A DNA stretch of 64,000 bases from Streptomyces sp. JH34. GTDB taxonomy: Bacteria; Actinomycetota; Actinomycetes; Streptomycetales; Streptomycetaceae. A program made the translations under genes and the position numbers. Of the stretch, positions 7,454 through 16,755 are shown in pieces. Positions within the stretch are counted from its first letter, which is position 1; every line of letters begins with the position of its first letter. The DNA lies in contig NZ_JAJSOO010000001.1 in the NCBI RefSeq assembly GCF_029428875.1, forward strand, positions 3,596,001 to 3,660,000, given 5' to 3'. The notes beneath the pieces are model-generated. The model was not told where the DNA came from. It was given only the letters and a program-made list of their open reading frames with translations, and did not search any database.

Positions 7454-9163
7454 TCAGAGCGGGACCTCCCAGGTGACTGTCGTGCCGCTGCCGCTGCCCT
7501 GGCCGGCCCCCGGCCCGAACCAGCTCGCACCGCCGAGCGACTCGGCCCGCCTGGCGAGGTTGCGCAGTCCGCTGCGCCGCCCGCCGTCCGGGATCCCCAC
7601 CCCGTCGTCGGCGACCGTCAGCCGCACCGCGTCCCTCCCGTCCGGCAGAACCGCCGTCGCGTCCACCGTCACCTCGACGCGCGAGGCCCTCGCGTGACGG
7701 AACGTGTTGGACAGCGCCTCACGCAGGGCCGCGATGAGGTTCTTTCCCGCGAGCTCCCCCACCAGCGAGTCGACCGGGCCCAGGAAGCGATGCGCGGGCA
7801 TGAAGCCCAGAGGGACCGCGGCCATGTTGATCTCCCGCAGCACCCTGGTCCGCAGTCCCGACGGCGCCTCCGCCGGTTCCTGCTGCAGCGCGAAGATGGC
7901 GGTGCGGATCTCCTGGATGGTCACGTCCAGTTCGTCGACGGCCCGTCCGATGCCGGCCTGCACCGTGGGGACCGGGGAGCGCCGCTGCGCCCCCTCCAGC
8001 ATGATCCCGGTGGCGAACAGGCGCTGGATGACCAGATCGTGGAGGTCACGGGCGATCCGGTCGCGGTCCTCGTAGACGGCGAGCCTCTCCCGGTCTCGCT
8101 GCGCCTCGGCCAGCTTCAGAGCCAGTGCGGCCTGCGCGGCGAAGTGGGTGGCCAGCGTCCGCTCGGCCCGGGTGAACGGCCGGCCGCCCCGAACCCGAGG
8201 GATGGACAGGGCTCCGAGCACCCGGCCACCGCTGCGCAGGGGGAGCAGCATGTGCGGACCGAACTGATCGGCCAGCCTGGTGACCAGCCGGGGGTCGGTC
8301 GCCGAGTCGTCCAGGAACACCTCCTCACCCCGGAGGAGCGCGGCGACCACGGGGCTCTGCGGCGGGATGATCACTCCGAGGGACGCGGAAGGCCTGTCTC
8401 CCGCAACGGCGACGATCTCCAGGCCTCCCCCCTCAGCCGGCAACAGCACGATGCCGACCACGGCGTCGGCCAGACGGCGCGCCTGTTCGGCGACGACGGC
8501 GAGTGCCTCGTCGGCGTCCCCGCCCGAGAGGAGAGCGGTGGTGACGGCTACCGAACCTTCGATCCACTGTTCACGCCTGCGGGCCGCCTCGTACGTCCGC
8601 GCGTGCCCGATGGCTATCCCCGCCTCCGTGGCAAGCACGCGCAGCACGTGCAGTTCGTCTTCGCCGAACGCGTCCCCGCCCTGTTTCTCCGCCACGTGGA
8701 GATTGCCGACGATCTGGCCCTGGACCCGGATCGGGACCCCGAGGAAGGTGCGCATCCTCGGGTGGACCGCCGGGAATCCGGCGAAGCGCGGGTCTGCCTG
8801 CAGATCCTCGGACCGGATGGACGCCCCCTCCTGGATCAGCGCGCCCAGCAGCCCGGTGTGCCCGTCGGGCGGGCGGCCGATCGCCCGGGCGTTCTCCTCG
8901 GACATCCCGAAAGTGACGAATTCGCAGAGAGGTTCGCCCGGCGCCTCCACGACGCCGATGGCCGCGTAGCGGGCGTGGGCGAGTTCGGCGGCGGTCTCAC
9001 AGATGCGCTCGAGGGTGGAGTGGAGTTCGAGGCCCGTTCCGACGGACCTCGTCGCCTCCAGGAGGTGTGGCACGCGTGCGGTCAGCTCGGCGGAGAGCCC
9101 CCGCAGACTCCCGGGGGTCTGCCGCACGGCTCCGGGCGTGTCCTTCGGATCAGGCTCGGGCAT
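7454..9163 (-). CDS. GAF-domain sensor histidine kinase, DevS/DosS-like (orphan)
   Basis: A 569-residue cytosolic kinase with two GAF domains (roughly residues 45-195 and 215-355), a HisKA_3 dimerisation region and a C-terminal HATPase domain. The phosphoacceptor is His375 in RDRIARDLHDLVIQ. The ATP-binding N box is in LREALSNTFRHARAS and the G box is DDGVGIPDGGRRSGLRN. The layout resembles the redox/oxygen sensors DevS/DosS of mycobacteria, but no haem-ligand assignment is possible by eye. No response regulator lies nearby, so the partner is elsewhere. It directly follows the cyd genes on the same strand, 62 bp beyond cydCD, which suggests a link to respiratory or redox sensing (inference). 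Confidence 0.92.
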   Translation of the reverse strand: MPEPDPKDTPGAVRQTPGSLRGLSAELTARVPHLLEATRSVGTGLELHSTLERICETAAELAHARYAAIGVVEAPGEPLCEFVTFGMSEENARAIGRPPDGHTGLLGALIQEGASIRSEDLQADPRFAGFPAVHPRMRTFLGVPIRVQGQIVGNLHVAEKQGGDAFGEDELHVLRVLATEAGIAIGHARTYEAARRREQWIEGSVAVTTALLSGGDADEALAVVAEQARRLADAVVGIVLLPAEGGGLEIVAVAGDRPSASLGVIIPPQSPVVAALLRGEEVFLDDSATDPRLVTRLADQFGPHMLLPLRSGGRVLGALSIPRVRGGRPFTRAERTLATHFAAQAALALKLAEAQRDRERLAVYEDRDRIARDLHDLVIQRLFATGIMLEGAQRRSPVPTVQAGIGRAVDELDVTIQEIRTAIFALQQEPAEAPSGLRTRVLREINMAAVPLGFMPAHRFLGPVDSLVGELAGKNLIAALREALSNTFRHARASRVEVTVDATAVLPDGRDAVRLTVADDGVGIPDGGRRSGLRNLARRAESLGGASWFGPGAGQGSGSGTTVTWEVPL

Positions 9164-9225
9164 GATCCGAGCCTAATGAGCGCCTCATGGTCCGGAAAGT
9201 CGGAATTCGAAGCAGCCGGCCGACG

Positions 9226-12200
9226 TCAGCCCCGCGCGGACACCGCCCCTGTCCGGACCGGCTCCGCATCCAGCGGCTCCTGTTCCCGTTCGAGCATCCG
9301 CCGCAGCGGACCGTCCTGTTCGGCCAGAGTGGCGTACGGCCCCTGCTGCACCACACACCCGCCGTCCAGAACCAGCACCTCGTCGACCGCTTCGAGTCCG
9401 ACCAGCCGATGGGTGATCAGGACGGTCGTACGTCCCTCGGTGGCGGCCAGCAGGTCGGCGGTCAGGGCGTCCGCCGTCTCCAGGTCGAGGTGTTCCGCGG
9501 GCTCGTCGAGCACGAGCACGGGGAAGTCGGCGAGGAGCGCACGGGCCAGCGCCAGCCGCTGTCGCTGACCGCCGGACAACCGGGCCCCGTGTTCGCCCAC
9601 CAGCGTGTCGAGGCCGTCGGGCAGAGATCGGGTCCAGTCCAGCAGCCTGGCCGCGGCGAGGGCCTCCCGCAGTCGGGCGTCGGTGGCACCGGTGCGGGCG
9701 AGCCGCAGGTTCTCACGGATGGAACTGTCGAAGACGTGAGCGTCCTGGGCGCAGAGCCCGACGAAGGTCCGGACCGTGTCGCCGTCCAGCGCGGAGGCTT
9801 CCGTGCCGCCGAGACGGTAGGTCCCCTCCCGGGCGTCCAGGAAGCGGAGCAGGACCTGGGCGAGTGTGGTCTTTCCCGAACCCGACGGCCCCACGACAGC
9901 GACCCGCTTGCCGGCGTGCAGCGTCAGATCCAGCGAGTGCAGCGCATCGCGCTCCGCCCCTTCGTACCGGGCGGACAGCCCGCGCACGTCGAGCGGGAAG
10001 GGGGAGGCGGGCACGTCAGCCGGCTCGGCCGGCTCCTCGACCTGCACGGGGGCGTCCAGCACTTCGAAGACCCGCCCCGCGCTGCGCTCGACCCGCTGCC
10101 TGTACTGCACCGCGAGCGGCAGTCCCGTCACCGCCTCGAAGGCGGCGAGGGGCGTGAGGACGACCACGGCGAGTTCCACACCCGCCAGCCGTCCGTCCGA
10201 CACCGCTGGCAGCGCGAAGATCGCCGCGCCCACGACGGTGAGCCCACAGATCAGGGCCGAGAGCCCGCCGCCCAGCGCGGTGGCGGCCGCCGCTCGCGAG
10301 GCGATCCGTGTGAGGACGCCGTCCGCCGTGCGCACCCGCTCCCTGCGGGCGGGCAGCGCACCCGCGACGGTGAGCTCGGCCGTCCCGCCGAGCAGGTCGG
10401 CGACACGGACGGCCAGCGCGGACCGGGCGGGCGCCAGTTGGCGCTCGGCACGGCGGGCGCAGACGGCGCTGAGCCACGGCACGCCGACGCCCGCGAGGAG
10501 CAGTCCGGCGGCGAGGACCGTGCCCGCCTCCGGAAGCATCCAGCCGGTGAAGGCCACCGCCCCGGCCCCCACCGCCAGCGCGGTTCCGACGGGCAGCAGC
10601 CACCGCAGCCAGTAGTCCTGCAGCGCGTCCACATCGGAGACCAGCCGGGACAGCAGGTCTCCACGGCGCGTGGTCCGGAGACCGGCGGGCGCCACACGCT
10701 CCAGGCCGCGGTACACGGCCACCCTGAGCTCGGCGAGCATCCTGAGCACCGCGTCGTGGGACACCAGCCGCTCCGCATAGCGGAAGACGGCCCGGCCGAT
10801 ACCGAAGGCCCGCGTGGCGGTCACCGCGACCATCAGATAGAGCACCGGAGGCTGCTCCGAGGCGCGTGAGATCAGCCATCCGGAGACGGCCATGAGACCG
10901 ACGGACGACCCCACGGCGAGGCTGCCCAGCAGAAGAGCCAGTCCCAGCTTCCCGTGCTGGGAACCGGCGGCCTCCCTGACCCGGGCGAGCACACGGCCGC
11001 CGGCCCTGGGAGCGGTGTACCTGAGCAGCGCGGCGGTGTCCTCGATCAGTGCGGGCTCCACCCCGCCCGGCCGCGTGTCGCCGTCCCGGAACGCCGGACC
11101 GGCATCGGAGGAGTCCGGGGCACCCGGGGCAGTCGCACCGCCCGGGGCCTTACCCTCCGGCAGCCCGCCCGGACCCGGTTCCAGCGCCACCACCCGGTCC
11201 GCGACCGAGAGGAGTGCCGGCCGGTGGACGACCAGCAGCACGGTGCGGCCTCGGGCCAGCCTCCGTACCGCGTCGACGATGCCCGCCTCCGTCTCGCCGT
11301 CCAGACTCGCCGTCGGTTCGTCGAGCAGCAGCAGAGGCCGGTCGGCGAGGAAGGCCCTCGCCAGTGCGAGCCGCTGTCGCTGGCCCGCGGAGAGACCGGC
11401 GCCGTCCTCGCCGAGCTGCGTTGCGGCGCCTTCGGGCAACGCGACCACGAAGTCGTACGCCCCTGCCTCCCGCAGCGCGGCCACGACTGCCTCGTCGTCA
11501 GCGTCGGGGCGGGCCAGCCGGACGTTGTCCGCGATCGATCCGGCGAAGAGATGGGGCCGCTGGGGCACCCACGCGATCTGCTCGCGCCAGCGTTCCGGGG
11601 AGAGGTCGGACAGATCGGTCCCACCGATCCGCACCCGTCCCTCGTCCGGCCTCGTGAACCCCAGCACCACGCTGAGGAGCGTGGACTTGCCGACCCCGCT
11701 GGGACCGGTCAGGGCGACGGTCTCCCCGGGCTCCACCACCAGGGAGGCGGCATCCAGCGAGGGCTCGGTCCGTCCCTGGTGCCGGACCGTCACGCCGTCC
11801 AGTTCCAGCCGCAACTGCTGCGGAACGTCCTGGGAGCCGCCCGCCACAGGCTCGGTCTCCAGCACCTCGAAGATCTCCTCCGCGGCGGAGAGCCCCTCCG
11901 CGGCCGCGTGGTACTGGGCACCGACCTGGCGGATCGGCAGATAGGCCTCCGGTGCCAGGATGAGCACCACCAGCCCCGTGTACAGGTCGAGCTCACCGTG
12001 GACGAGGCGCATCCCGATCGTCACCGCGACCAGCGCCACGGAGAGAGTCGCCAGCAACTCCAGGGCGAAGGAGGACAGGAATGCGATCCGGAGGGTCTTC
12101 AGCGTGGCCCGGCGGTACTGCGAGGTGATGCTGCGGATCGATTCGGCCTGCGCCTTGGCCCGGCCGAAGACCTTCAGCGTGGGAAGTCCGGCGACCACGT

Positions 12201-12804
12201 CGAGGAAGTGCCCGGAGAGCCGTGACAGCAGCTTCCACTGGCGGTCCATCCGGGACTGGGTGGCCCATCCGATCAGAATCATGAAGAGCGGAATCAGCGG
12301 AAGGGTCACCACGACGATCGCCGCGGAGACCCAGTCCTCGGTGACGATCCGGGCCAGGACCGCCACCGGAACCACGACCGCGAGACCCAGCTGCGGGAGG
12401 TAGCGCGAGAAGTAGTCGTCGAGGGCGTCGACGCCTCGCGTGGCCAACGCGATGAGCGACCCGGTGCGCTGCCCGCCGAGCCAGTCCGGCCCCAGCTCGG
12501 AGGCCCGTTCCGTGAGCCGGCCGCGCAGCTCCGACTTGACCGCGGCACTCGCCCTGTACGCGGCCAGTTCGGTCAGCCAGGCCACGCCCGCCCGCCCCAG
12601 TGCCACGGCGGCGAGCAGGAGCAGCGGCGTGCGGAGTCCGGCGACGGACAGCCCGTCCTCGAACCCGCCCACCACCACCTCGGCGACGAGCATGGCCTGG
12701 ACGATGACCAGACCGGCCCCCACCAGCCCCAGCGCCACCACGGCCGCGAGGAAGAAGCGGGTGGCCCGGGCGTACCGGAGCAGACGCGGGTCGATCGGTT
12801 TCAC
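9226..12804 (-). CDS. cydCD: Fused thiol-reductant ABC exporter CydD-CydC
   Basis: A 1192-residue protein made of two ABC half-transporters. The CydD-like half has membrane segments from about residue 15 and Walker A GPSGVGKST near 368. The CydC-like half starts near 605 with its own membrane domain and has GPSGSGKTT near 971. Both have SGGQRQR- or SAGQRQR-type signatures and LLLDEPT or LVLDEPA Walker B motifs. The family exports glutathione or cysteine (thiol reductant) needed to assemble cytochrome bd. Fusion into one polypeptide is normal in Streptomyces. The GTG start codon at 12804 lies inside a parS site, with GGGGAG upstream. It is the third gene of the cydA-cydB-cydCD cluster. Confidence 0.96.
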   Translation of the reverse strand: MKPIDPRLLRYARATRFFLAAVVALGLVGAGLVIVQAMLVAEVVVGGFEDGLSVAGLRTPLLLLAAVALGRAGVAWLTELAAYRASAAVKSELRGRLTERASELGPDWLGGQRTGSLIALATRGVDALDDYFSRYLPQLGLAVVVPVAVLARIVTEDWVSAAIVVVTLPLIPLFMILIGWATQSRMDRQWKLLSRLSGHFLDVVAGLPTLKVFGRAKAQAESIRSITSQYRRATLKTLRIAFLSSFALELLATLSVALVAVTIGMRLVHGELDLYTGLVVLILAPEAYLPIRQVGAQYHAAAEGLSAAEEIFEVLETEPVAGGSQDVPQQLRLELDGVTVRHQGRTEPSLDAASLVVEPGETVALTGPSGVGKSTLLSVVLGFTRPDEGRVRIGGTDLSDLSPERWREQIAWVPQRPHLFAGSIADNVRLARPDADDEAVVAALREAGAYDFVVALPEGAATQLGEDGAGLSAGQRQRLALARAFLADRPLLLLDEPTASLDGETEAGIVDAVRRLARGRTVLLVVHRPALLSVADRVVALEPGPGGLPEGKAPGGATAPGAPDSSDAGPAFRDGDTRPGGVEPALIEDTAALLRYTAPRAGGRVLARVREAAGSQHGKLGLALLLGSLAVGSSVGLMAVSGWLISRASEQPPVLYLMVAVTATRAFGIGRAVFRYAERLVSHDAVLRMLAELRVAVYRGLERVAPAGLRTTRRGDLLSRLVSDVDALQDYWLRWLLPVGTALAVGAGAVAFTGWMLPEAGTVLAAGLLLAGVGVPWLSAVCARRAERQLAPARSALAVRVADLLGGTAELTVAGALPARRERVRTADGVLTRIASRAAAATALGGGLSALICGLTVVGAAIFALPAVSDGRLAGVELAVVVLTPLAAFEAVTGLPLAVQYRQRVERSAGRVFEVLDAPVQVEEPAEPADVPASPFPLDVRGLSARYEGAERDALHSLDLTLHAGKRVAVVGPSGSGKTTLAQVLLRFLDAREGTYRLGGTEASALDGDTVRTFVGLCAQDAHVFDSSIRENLRLARTGATDARLREALAAARLLDWTRSLPDGLDTLVGEHGARLSGGQRQRLALARALLADFPVLVLDEPAEHLDLETADALTADLLAATEGRTTVLITHRLVGLEAVDEVLVLDGGCVVQQGPYATLAEQDGPLRRMLEREQEPLDAEPVRTGAVSARG

Positions 12805-12811
12805 GTGAAAC
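12798..12811. other. parS (ParB-binding) site overlapping the cydCD start codon
   Basis: Exact 14-bp palindrome GTTTCACGTGAAAC. The GTG start codon of cydCD (12804-12802 on the minus strand) is the central GTG of this site, so the first codons GTG AAA C are part of parS. Confidence 0.93.
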
Positions 12812-12848
12812 AGCTCCCCAGTGAGCTCATGTCATTGACTCGGCCGGT

Positions 12849-13850
12849 TCAGTGCGCGTCAGCGATGTGGTGCGTGCCGATGCGCTTCCGGAACACCCAG
12901 TACGTCCAGCCCTGGTACAGCATCACGACCGGAGCCGCGATACCGGCGCACCAGGTCATGATCTTCAGGGTGTAGGGGCTGGACGACGCGTTGGAGACCG
13001 TGAGGTTCCAGGTCTCGTTCAGCGAGGACGGCATGACGTTCGGGAAGAGCGTCAGGAAGAGCATCGCGACGGCCGCGGCGATGGTCACTCCGGAGAACGC
13101 GAAGGACCAGCCCTCACGACCCGCCGAGACGGCACCGATGGCGAGGACCAGCGACACCACGGCGATGATCATCGCGACGAGGCTCCGGGCGTTGCCGTTG
13201 TCCGCCTGGGTCCATACGAGGAAGCCCAGCGCGAGCACCGCGGTGGCCAGGCCCAGCTTGACGGCCAGCCCACGGGCCCGCCCCCTGATGTCCCCCACGG
13301 TCTTGAGCGCGGCGAACACCGCTCCGTGGAAGGTGAAGAGGAACAGCGTCACCAGCCCGCCCAGGATGGCGTACGGGTTGAGCAGGTCCCAGAGGTTGCC
13401 GACGTACTCCATGTCGGCGTCGATCTTCACGCCGCGGACGATGTTGCCGAAGGCCACGCCCCAGAGAACGGCCGGGATCAGCGAGGTCCAGAAGATCGCG
13501 TGCTCCCAGTTCGCCTGCCAGCGCTCCTCGGGCCGCTTCGCCCTGTACTCGAACGCCACCCCGCGCACGATCAGGCAGAGCAGGATCAGCAGCAGCGGCA
13601 GGTAGAAGCCGGAGAACAAGGTGGCGTACCACTCGGGGAAGGCAGCGAAGGTCGCGCCGCCCGCGCTGAGCAGCCACACCTCGTTCCCGTCCCAGACCGG
13701 CCCGATCGTGTTGATCAGGACCCGGCGCTCCTTTCGGTCACGGGCCAGCAGCTTGGTGAGGACACCGATACCGAAGTCGAATCCCTCCAGGAAGAAGTAG
13801 CCGATCCACAGGAAGGCTATGAGCACGAACCAGACGTCGTGGAGTTCCAT
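12849..13850 (-). CDS. cydB: Cytochrome bd ubiquinol/menaquinol oxidase subunit II
   Basis: A 333-residue membrane protein beginning MELHDVWFVLIAFLWIGYFF, with the family landmark LEGFDFGIGVL around residue 22-32 and further blocks INTIGPVWDGNEVWL and SGFYLPLLLILLCLIVRGVAFEYR split over helices 2-3. About eight or nine transmembrane helices are visible. CydB is the partner of the haem-bearing CydA in the oxygen-reducing bd oxidase of the cytoplasmic membrane. Its start is 19 bp after the cydA stop; cydCD starts 44 bp further on. Expression is expected from the Rex-controlled cydA promoter. Confidence 0.97.
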   Translation of the reverse strand: MELHDVWFVLIAFLWIGYFFLEGFDFGIGVLTKLLARDRKERRVLINTIGPVWDGNEVWLLSAGGATFAAFPEWYATLFSGFYLPLLLILLCLIVRGVAFEYRAKRPEERWQANWEHAIFWTSLIPAVLWGVAFGNIVRGVKIDADMEYVGNLWDLLNPYAILGGLVTLFLFTFHGAVFAALKTVGDIRGRARGLAVKLGLATAVLALGFLVWTQADNGNARSLVAMIIAVVSLVLAIGAVSAGREGWSFAFSGVTIAAAVAMLFLTLFPNVMPSSLNETWNLTVSNASSSPYTLKIMTWCAGIAAPVVMLYQGWTYWVFRKRIGTHHIADAH

Positions 13851-13869
13851 CTCTCAGCTCCGCTTGATC

Positions 13870-15378
13870 TCAGTAGGAGAAGGCCATCGGCCGGTCGGCG
13901 TCCTGATCGTGACCGCCGATCCGGGTGGGCGGGTTGAGGTCGGCCTCGGTGAGCTCGGGCGGTCCGGCCTTGACGTACTTGAGGAGGAGCTTGACCTCGA
14001 TGACGGCAAGCACCGCGTAGAGCGCCGTGAAGCCGATCATGGAGGTCAGGATCTCGCCCTGCGAGACCCCCGGGGAGACGGCGTCGCGGGTCTGGAACAC
14101 CCCGTACACCACCCAGGGCTGCCGCCCCATCTCGGTGAAGATCCAGCCCCAGGAGTTGGCGATCAGCGGGAAGAGCATGGTCCACAGGGCTGTGATCCAG
14201 TACAGCTTGGCGAGCTTCGGGCTCAGCACCTTGTTCCTGAACAGGACGAGGTTCGGCACCTCGTCCTCGCCGGTGCGCAGCGCCGGTGGCAACAGGAACT
14301 TCCGCCGCGTCAGCCACAGCCCGAACAGTCCGAGCCCGAACGACGCCATGCCGAAGCCGATCATCCAGCGGAAGCTCCAGAAGGCGACCGGGATGTTGGG
14401 ACGGTAGTCACCGGGTCCGTAGGTCTCCTGCAGTTCCTTGTTGATGTCGTTGATGCCCGGGACGTGCGAGGTGAAGGTGTTGTCCGCGAGGAACGAGAGC
14501 ACTCCGGGTATGGAGACCTCCACGTCGTTGTGCCCCTCGGCGACATCACCGACCGCGAAGAGCGAGAAGGGGGCTCCGTCCTCGCCCTCCCACAGCGCCT
14601 CCGCCGCGGCCATCTTCATCGGCTGCTGCTTGAACATCACCTTGCCGAGGGTGTCTCCGCTGACCGCGGTGAGCATGCCTGCGGCCACCACCGTGACCAG
14701 CCCGACCCGCAGCGAGGTGCGCATCACCCGGATGTGCTTCTTGCGGGCCAGGTGGAAGGCGGAGATGCCGACCATGAAGGCGCCGCCGACGAGGAAGGCC
14801 GCCGTGATGGTGTGGAAGAACTGGGTGAGCGCGGTGTCCTGGGTGAGCACCTTCCAGAAGTCGGTGAGCTCGGCACGGCCGCGCTCCTCGTTGATCCGGT
14901 AGCCGACCGGATGCTGCATCCAGGAGTTGGCGGCCAGGATGAAGAAGGTCGAGAGGATCGTGCCGATGGACACCATCCATATGCAGGCGAGATGGATCTT
15001 CTTCGGCAGCTTGTCCCAGCCGAAGATCCACAGCCCGATGAAGGTGGACTCGAAGAAGAAGGCGATGAGCGCCTCGAAGGCGAGTGGGGCGCCGAAGACG
15101 TCACCGACGAACCGCGAGTAGTCGGACCAGTTCATCCCGAACTGGAACTCCTGGACGATGCCGGTGACCACGCCCATGGCGATGTTGATCAGGAACAGCT
15201 TGCCCCAGAACTTGGTCGCCCTGAGGTACTTCTCGTTGTCCGTGCGCACCCAGGCGGTCTGCAGGCCGGCGGTGAGCGCGGCGAGAGAGATCGTCAGGGG
15301 GACGAACAGGAAGTGGTAGACGGTGGTGATGCCGAACTGCCATCGCGCCAGGGTCTCTGGTGCCAGAGCCAGGTCCAC
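13870..15378 (-). CDS. cydA: Cytochrome bd oxidase subunit I
   Basis: A 502-residue membrane protein that carries the haems b558, b595 and d of cytochrome bd. Visible landmarks are ARWQFGITTVYHFLFVPLTI at the N-terminus with the conserved haem-ligand His, then GIVQEFQFGMNWSDYSRFVG and SWMQHPVGY. The C-terminus ends in MAFSY. GTG at 15378 is supported by AAGGAG about 7 bases upstream and by the family N-terminus; the frame open upstream is not conserved. It is first in the cydA-cydB-cydCD operon. A perfect Rex operator lies about 85 bp upstream, indicating induction at high NADH/NAD ratio. Confidence 0.97.
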   Translation of the reverse strand: MDLALAPETLARWQFGITTVYHFLFVPLTISLAALTAGLQTAWVRTDNEKYLRATKFWGKLFLINIAMGVVTGIVQEFQFGMNWSDYSRFVGDVFGAPLAFEALIAFFFESTFIGLWIFGWDKLPKKIHLACIWMVSIGTILSTFFILAANSWMQHPVGYRINEERGRAELTDFWKVLTQDTALTQFFHTITAAFLVGGAFMVGISAFHLARKKHIRVMRTSLRVGLVTVVAAGMLTAVSGDTLGKVMFKQQPMKMAAAEALWEGEDGAPFSLFAVGDVAEGHNDVEVSIPGVLSFLADNTFTSHVPGINDINKELQETYGPGDYRPNIPVAFWSFRWMIGFGMASFGLGLFGLWLTRRKFLLPPALRTGEDEVPNLVLFRNKVLSPKLAKLYWITALWTMLFPLIANSWGWIFTEMGRQPWVVYGVFQTRDAVSPGVSQGEILTSMIGFTALYAVLAVIEVKLLLKYVKAGPPELTEADLNPPTRIGGHDQDADRPMAFSY

Positions 15379-15461
15379 GACTCTTCTCCTTACGTCGCCG
15401 TGATCACAGCCGCAGGTCGCCCGGTCGAAACCACCCGATCGCGGGAGGTAACGGGCGCGCT

Positions 15462-15477
15462 TGTGAACGCGTTCACA
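15462..15477. promoter_or_regulatory. Rex operator (ROP) upstream of cydA
   Basis: TGTGAACGCGTTCACA, a perfect 16-bp palindrome matching the Rex consensus TGTGAAC-N3-TTCACA described for Streptomyces cydA. An extra TTCACA half site follows at once (TTCACAAG). Rex senses the NADH/NAD ratio and represses cyd genes under oxic conditions. It lies 84 bp upstream of the cydA start. Confidence 0.93.
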
Positions 15478-15608
15478 TTCACAAGCATTATTGCGCACAT
15501 GTCTTCGAAGCCATCTGGTGGGGGGTGGTTTCCGGCCGACCCGGTCGGGCCAGGCGAAACCGGACACGCCCCTCAGGTGTGGGCCCGGCGGCCCGGCGCG
15601 GGAACAGC

Positions 15609-15648
15609 GGTGGCCCCGCACCTCGGGCGATCGAGGTACGGGGCCACC
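15609..15648 (-). terminator. Hairpin after the aminotransferase gene
   Basis: Inverted repeat of 17 bp arms (one C/A mismatch) around a 6-base loop: GGTGGCCCCGCACCTCG with CGAGGTACGGGGCCACC. It sits between the stop of the aminotransferase gene and the cydA promoter, so it probably insulates cydA from read-through. Confidence 0.75.
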
Positions 15649-15675
15649 GGGCGGAGCCGCGACACGGCCTCGCGG

Positions 15676-16755
15676 CTACAGCTCCTGGCGGAAGGACTCC
15701 GCGACCTTCAGGAACACGTCGTTGGCCTCGGCCTCCCCGATCGTGACCCGCACACCCTCACCCGCGAAGGGCCGCACGACCACGCCCGCGCGCTCACAGA
15801 CGCCTGCGAAGTCGAGCGTGCGGTCCCCGAGCCTCAGCCAGACGAAGTTCGCCTGGGACTCCGGCACGGTCCAGCCCTGCCGCGCGAGCCCGTCGTACAC
15901 CCGGGAACGCTCGCCGACCAGCGATCCGACCCGCCCCAGCAGCTCGTCCTCGGCCCGGAGGGAGGCCACGGCGGCGTCCTGGGCGACCTGGCTGACGCCG
16001 AAGGGGACGGCGGTCTTGCGCAGCGCCGCCGCCACGGGCTCGTGCGCCACCGCGAAGCCGACCCGCAGGCCCGCGAGACCGTAGGCCTTGGAGAAGGTCC
16101 GGAGCACCGCGACGTTGGGCCGGTCCCGGTAGATCTCGATGCCGTCCGGCACGTCGGCGTCCCGGATGAACTCCCTGTACGCCTCGTCGAGCACGACCAG
16201 CACATCGTCCGGGACGCGGTCCAGGAACCGCTCCAGCTCCGCCCGGCGCACCACCGTGCCGGTCGGGTTGTTCGGGTTGCAGACGAAGATCATCCGCGTC
16301 CGGTCGGTGACCGCGTCGGCCATGGCGTCGAGATCGTGCACCTCACCGCCGGTCAGCGGCACCTTGACCGACGTAGCACCACTGATCTGCGTGATGATCG
16401 GGTACGCCTCGAACGAGCGCCAGGCATAGATGACCTCGTCCCCCGGGCCCGACGTGGCCTGGAGCAGCTGCTGGGCGACACCGACCGAGCCCGTCCCGGT
16501 GGCCAGATGGGAGACCGGCACGCCGAAGCGGTCGGCCAGCTCGTTCATCAGGCCGGTGCAGGCCATGTCCGGGTACCGGTTGAAGGCGGCGGCCGCGGAG
16601 AGCACCGACTCCATGACTCCGGGCAACGGGGGATACGGGTTCTCGTTGGAGGACAGCTTGAAGGCAACCGGTCCCTCCGCGGACGCCGGCTTGCCCGGCA
16701 CATACGCAGGGACGCCGTCCAGCTCGGCGCGCAGCTTGGGGCTCGTCTCGCTCAC
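15676..16755 (-). CDS. hisC: HisC-type PLP aminotransferase (histidinol-phosphate/aromatic aminotransferase)
   Basis: A 359-residue class I/II aminotransferase. The N-terminal phrase [16 protein letters not shown], the Asn-Pro block [11 protein letters not shown], the Asp/Tyr block VLDEAYREF and the PLP lysine in [14 protein letters not shown] are all present. It is not in a his operon, so it may be the second, aromatic-preferring paralogue known from Streptomyces rather than the biosynthetic HisC; the sequence alone does not decide. GTG at 16755 has AGGAGGA 7-8 bases upstream. It is divergent from the LacI-family regulator gene. Confidence 0.88.
   Translation of the reverse strand: MSETSPKLRAELDGVPAYVPGKPASAEGPVAFKLSSNENPYPPLPGVMESVLSAAAAFNRYPDMACTGLMNELADRFGVPVSHLATGTGSVGVAQQLLQATSGPGDEVIYAWRSFEAYPIITQISGATSVKVPLTGGEVHDLDAMADAVTDRTRMIFVCNPNNPTGTVVRRAELERFLDRVPDDVLVVLDEAYREFIRDADVPDGIEIYRDRPNVAVLRTFSKAYGLAGLRVGFAVAHEPVAAALRKTAVPFGVSQVAQDAAVASLRAEDELLGRVGSLVGERSRVYDGLARQGWTVPESQANFVWLRLGDRTLDFAGVCERAGVVVRPFAGEGVRVTIGEAEANDVFLKVAESFRQEL

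Larger units (their letters stand above)
15379..15675. other. cydA-hisC intergenic region
   Basis: Just under 300 bp between cydA (start) and the aminotransferase gene (stop), both on the minus strand. It holds the cydA leader with its ribosome binding site, the Rex operator and the hairpin that follows the aminotransferase gene. I see no gene in it. Confidence 0.7.

Noticed and set aside
9187..10869. Long antisense reading frames (for example 560 codons opposite cydCD, more than 1000 codons opposite cydA/hisC)
   Set aside because: Typical of 70+ percent G+C DNA, where the antisense frame lacks stops. The translations are rich in Arg, Gly, Gln and His, with no motifs or ribosome binding sites, and lie opposite well-recognised genes.
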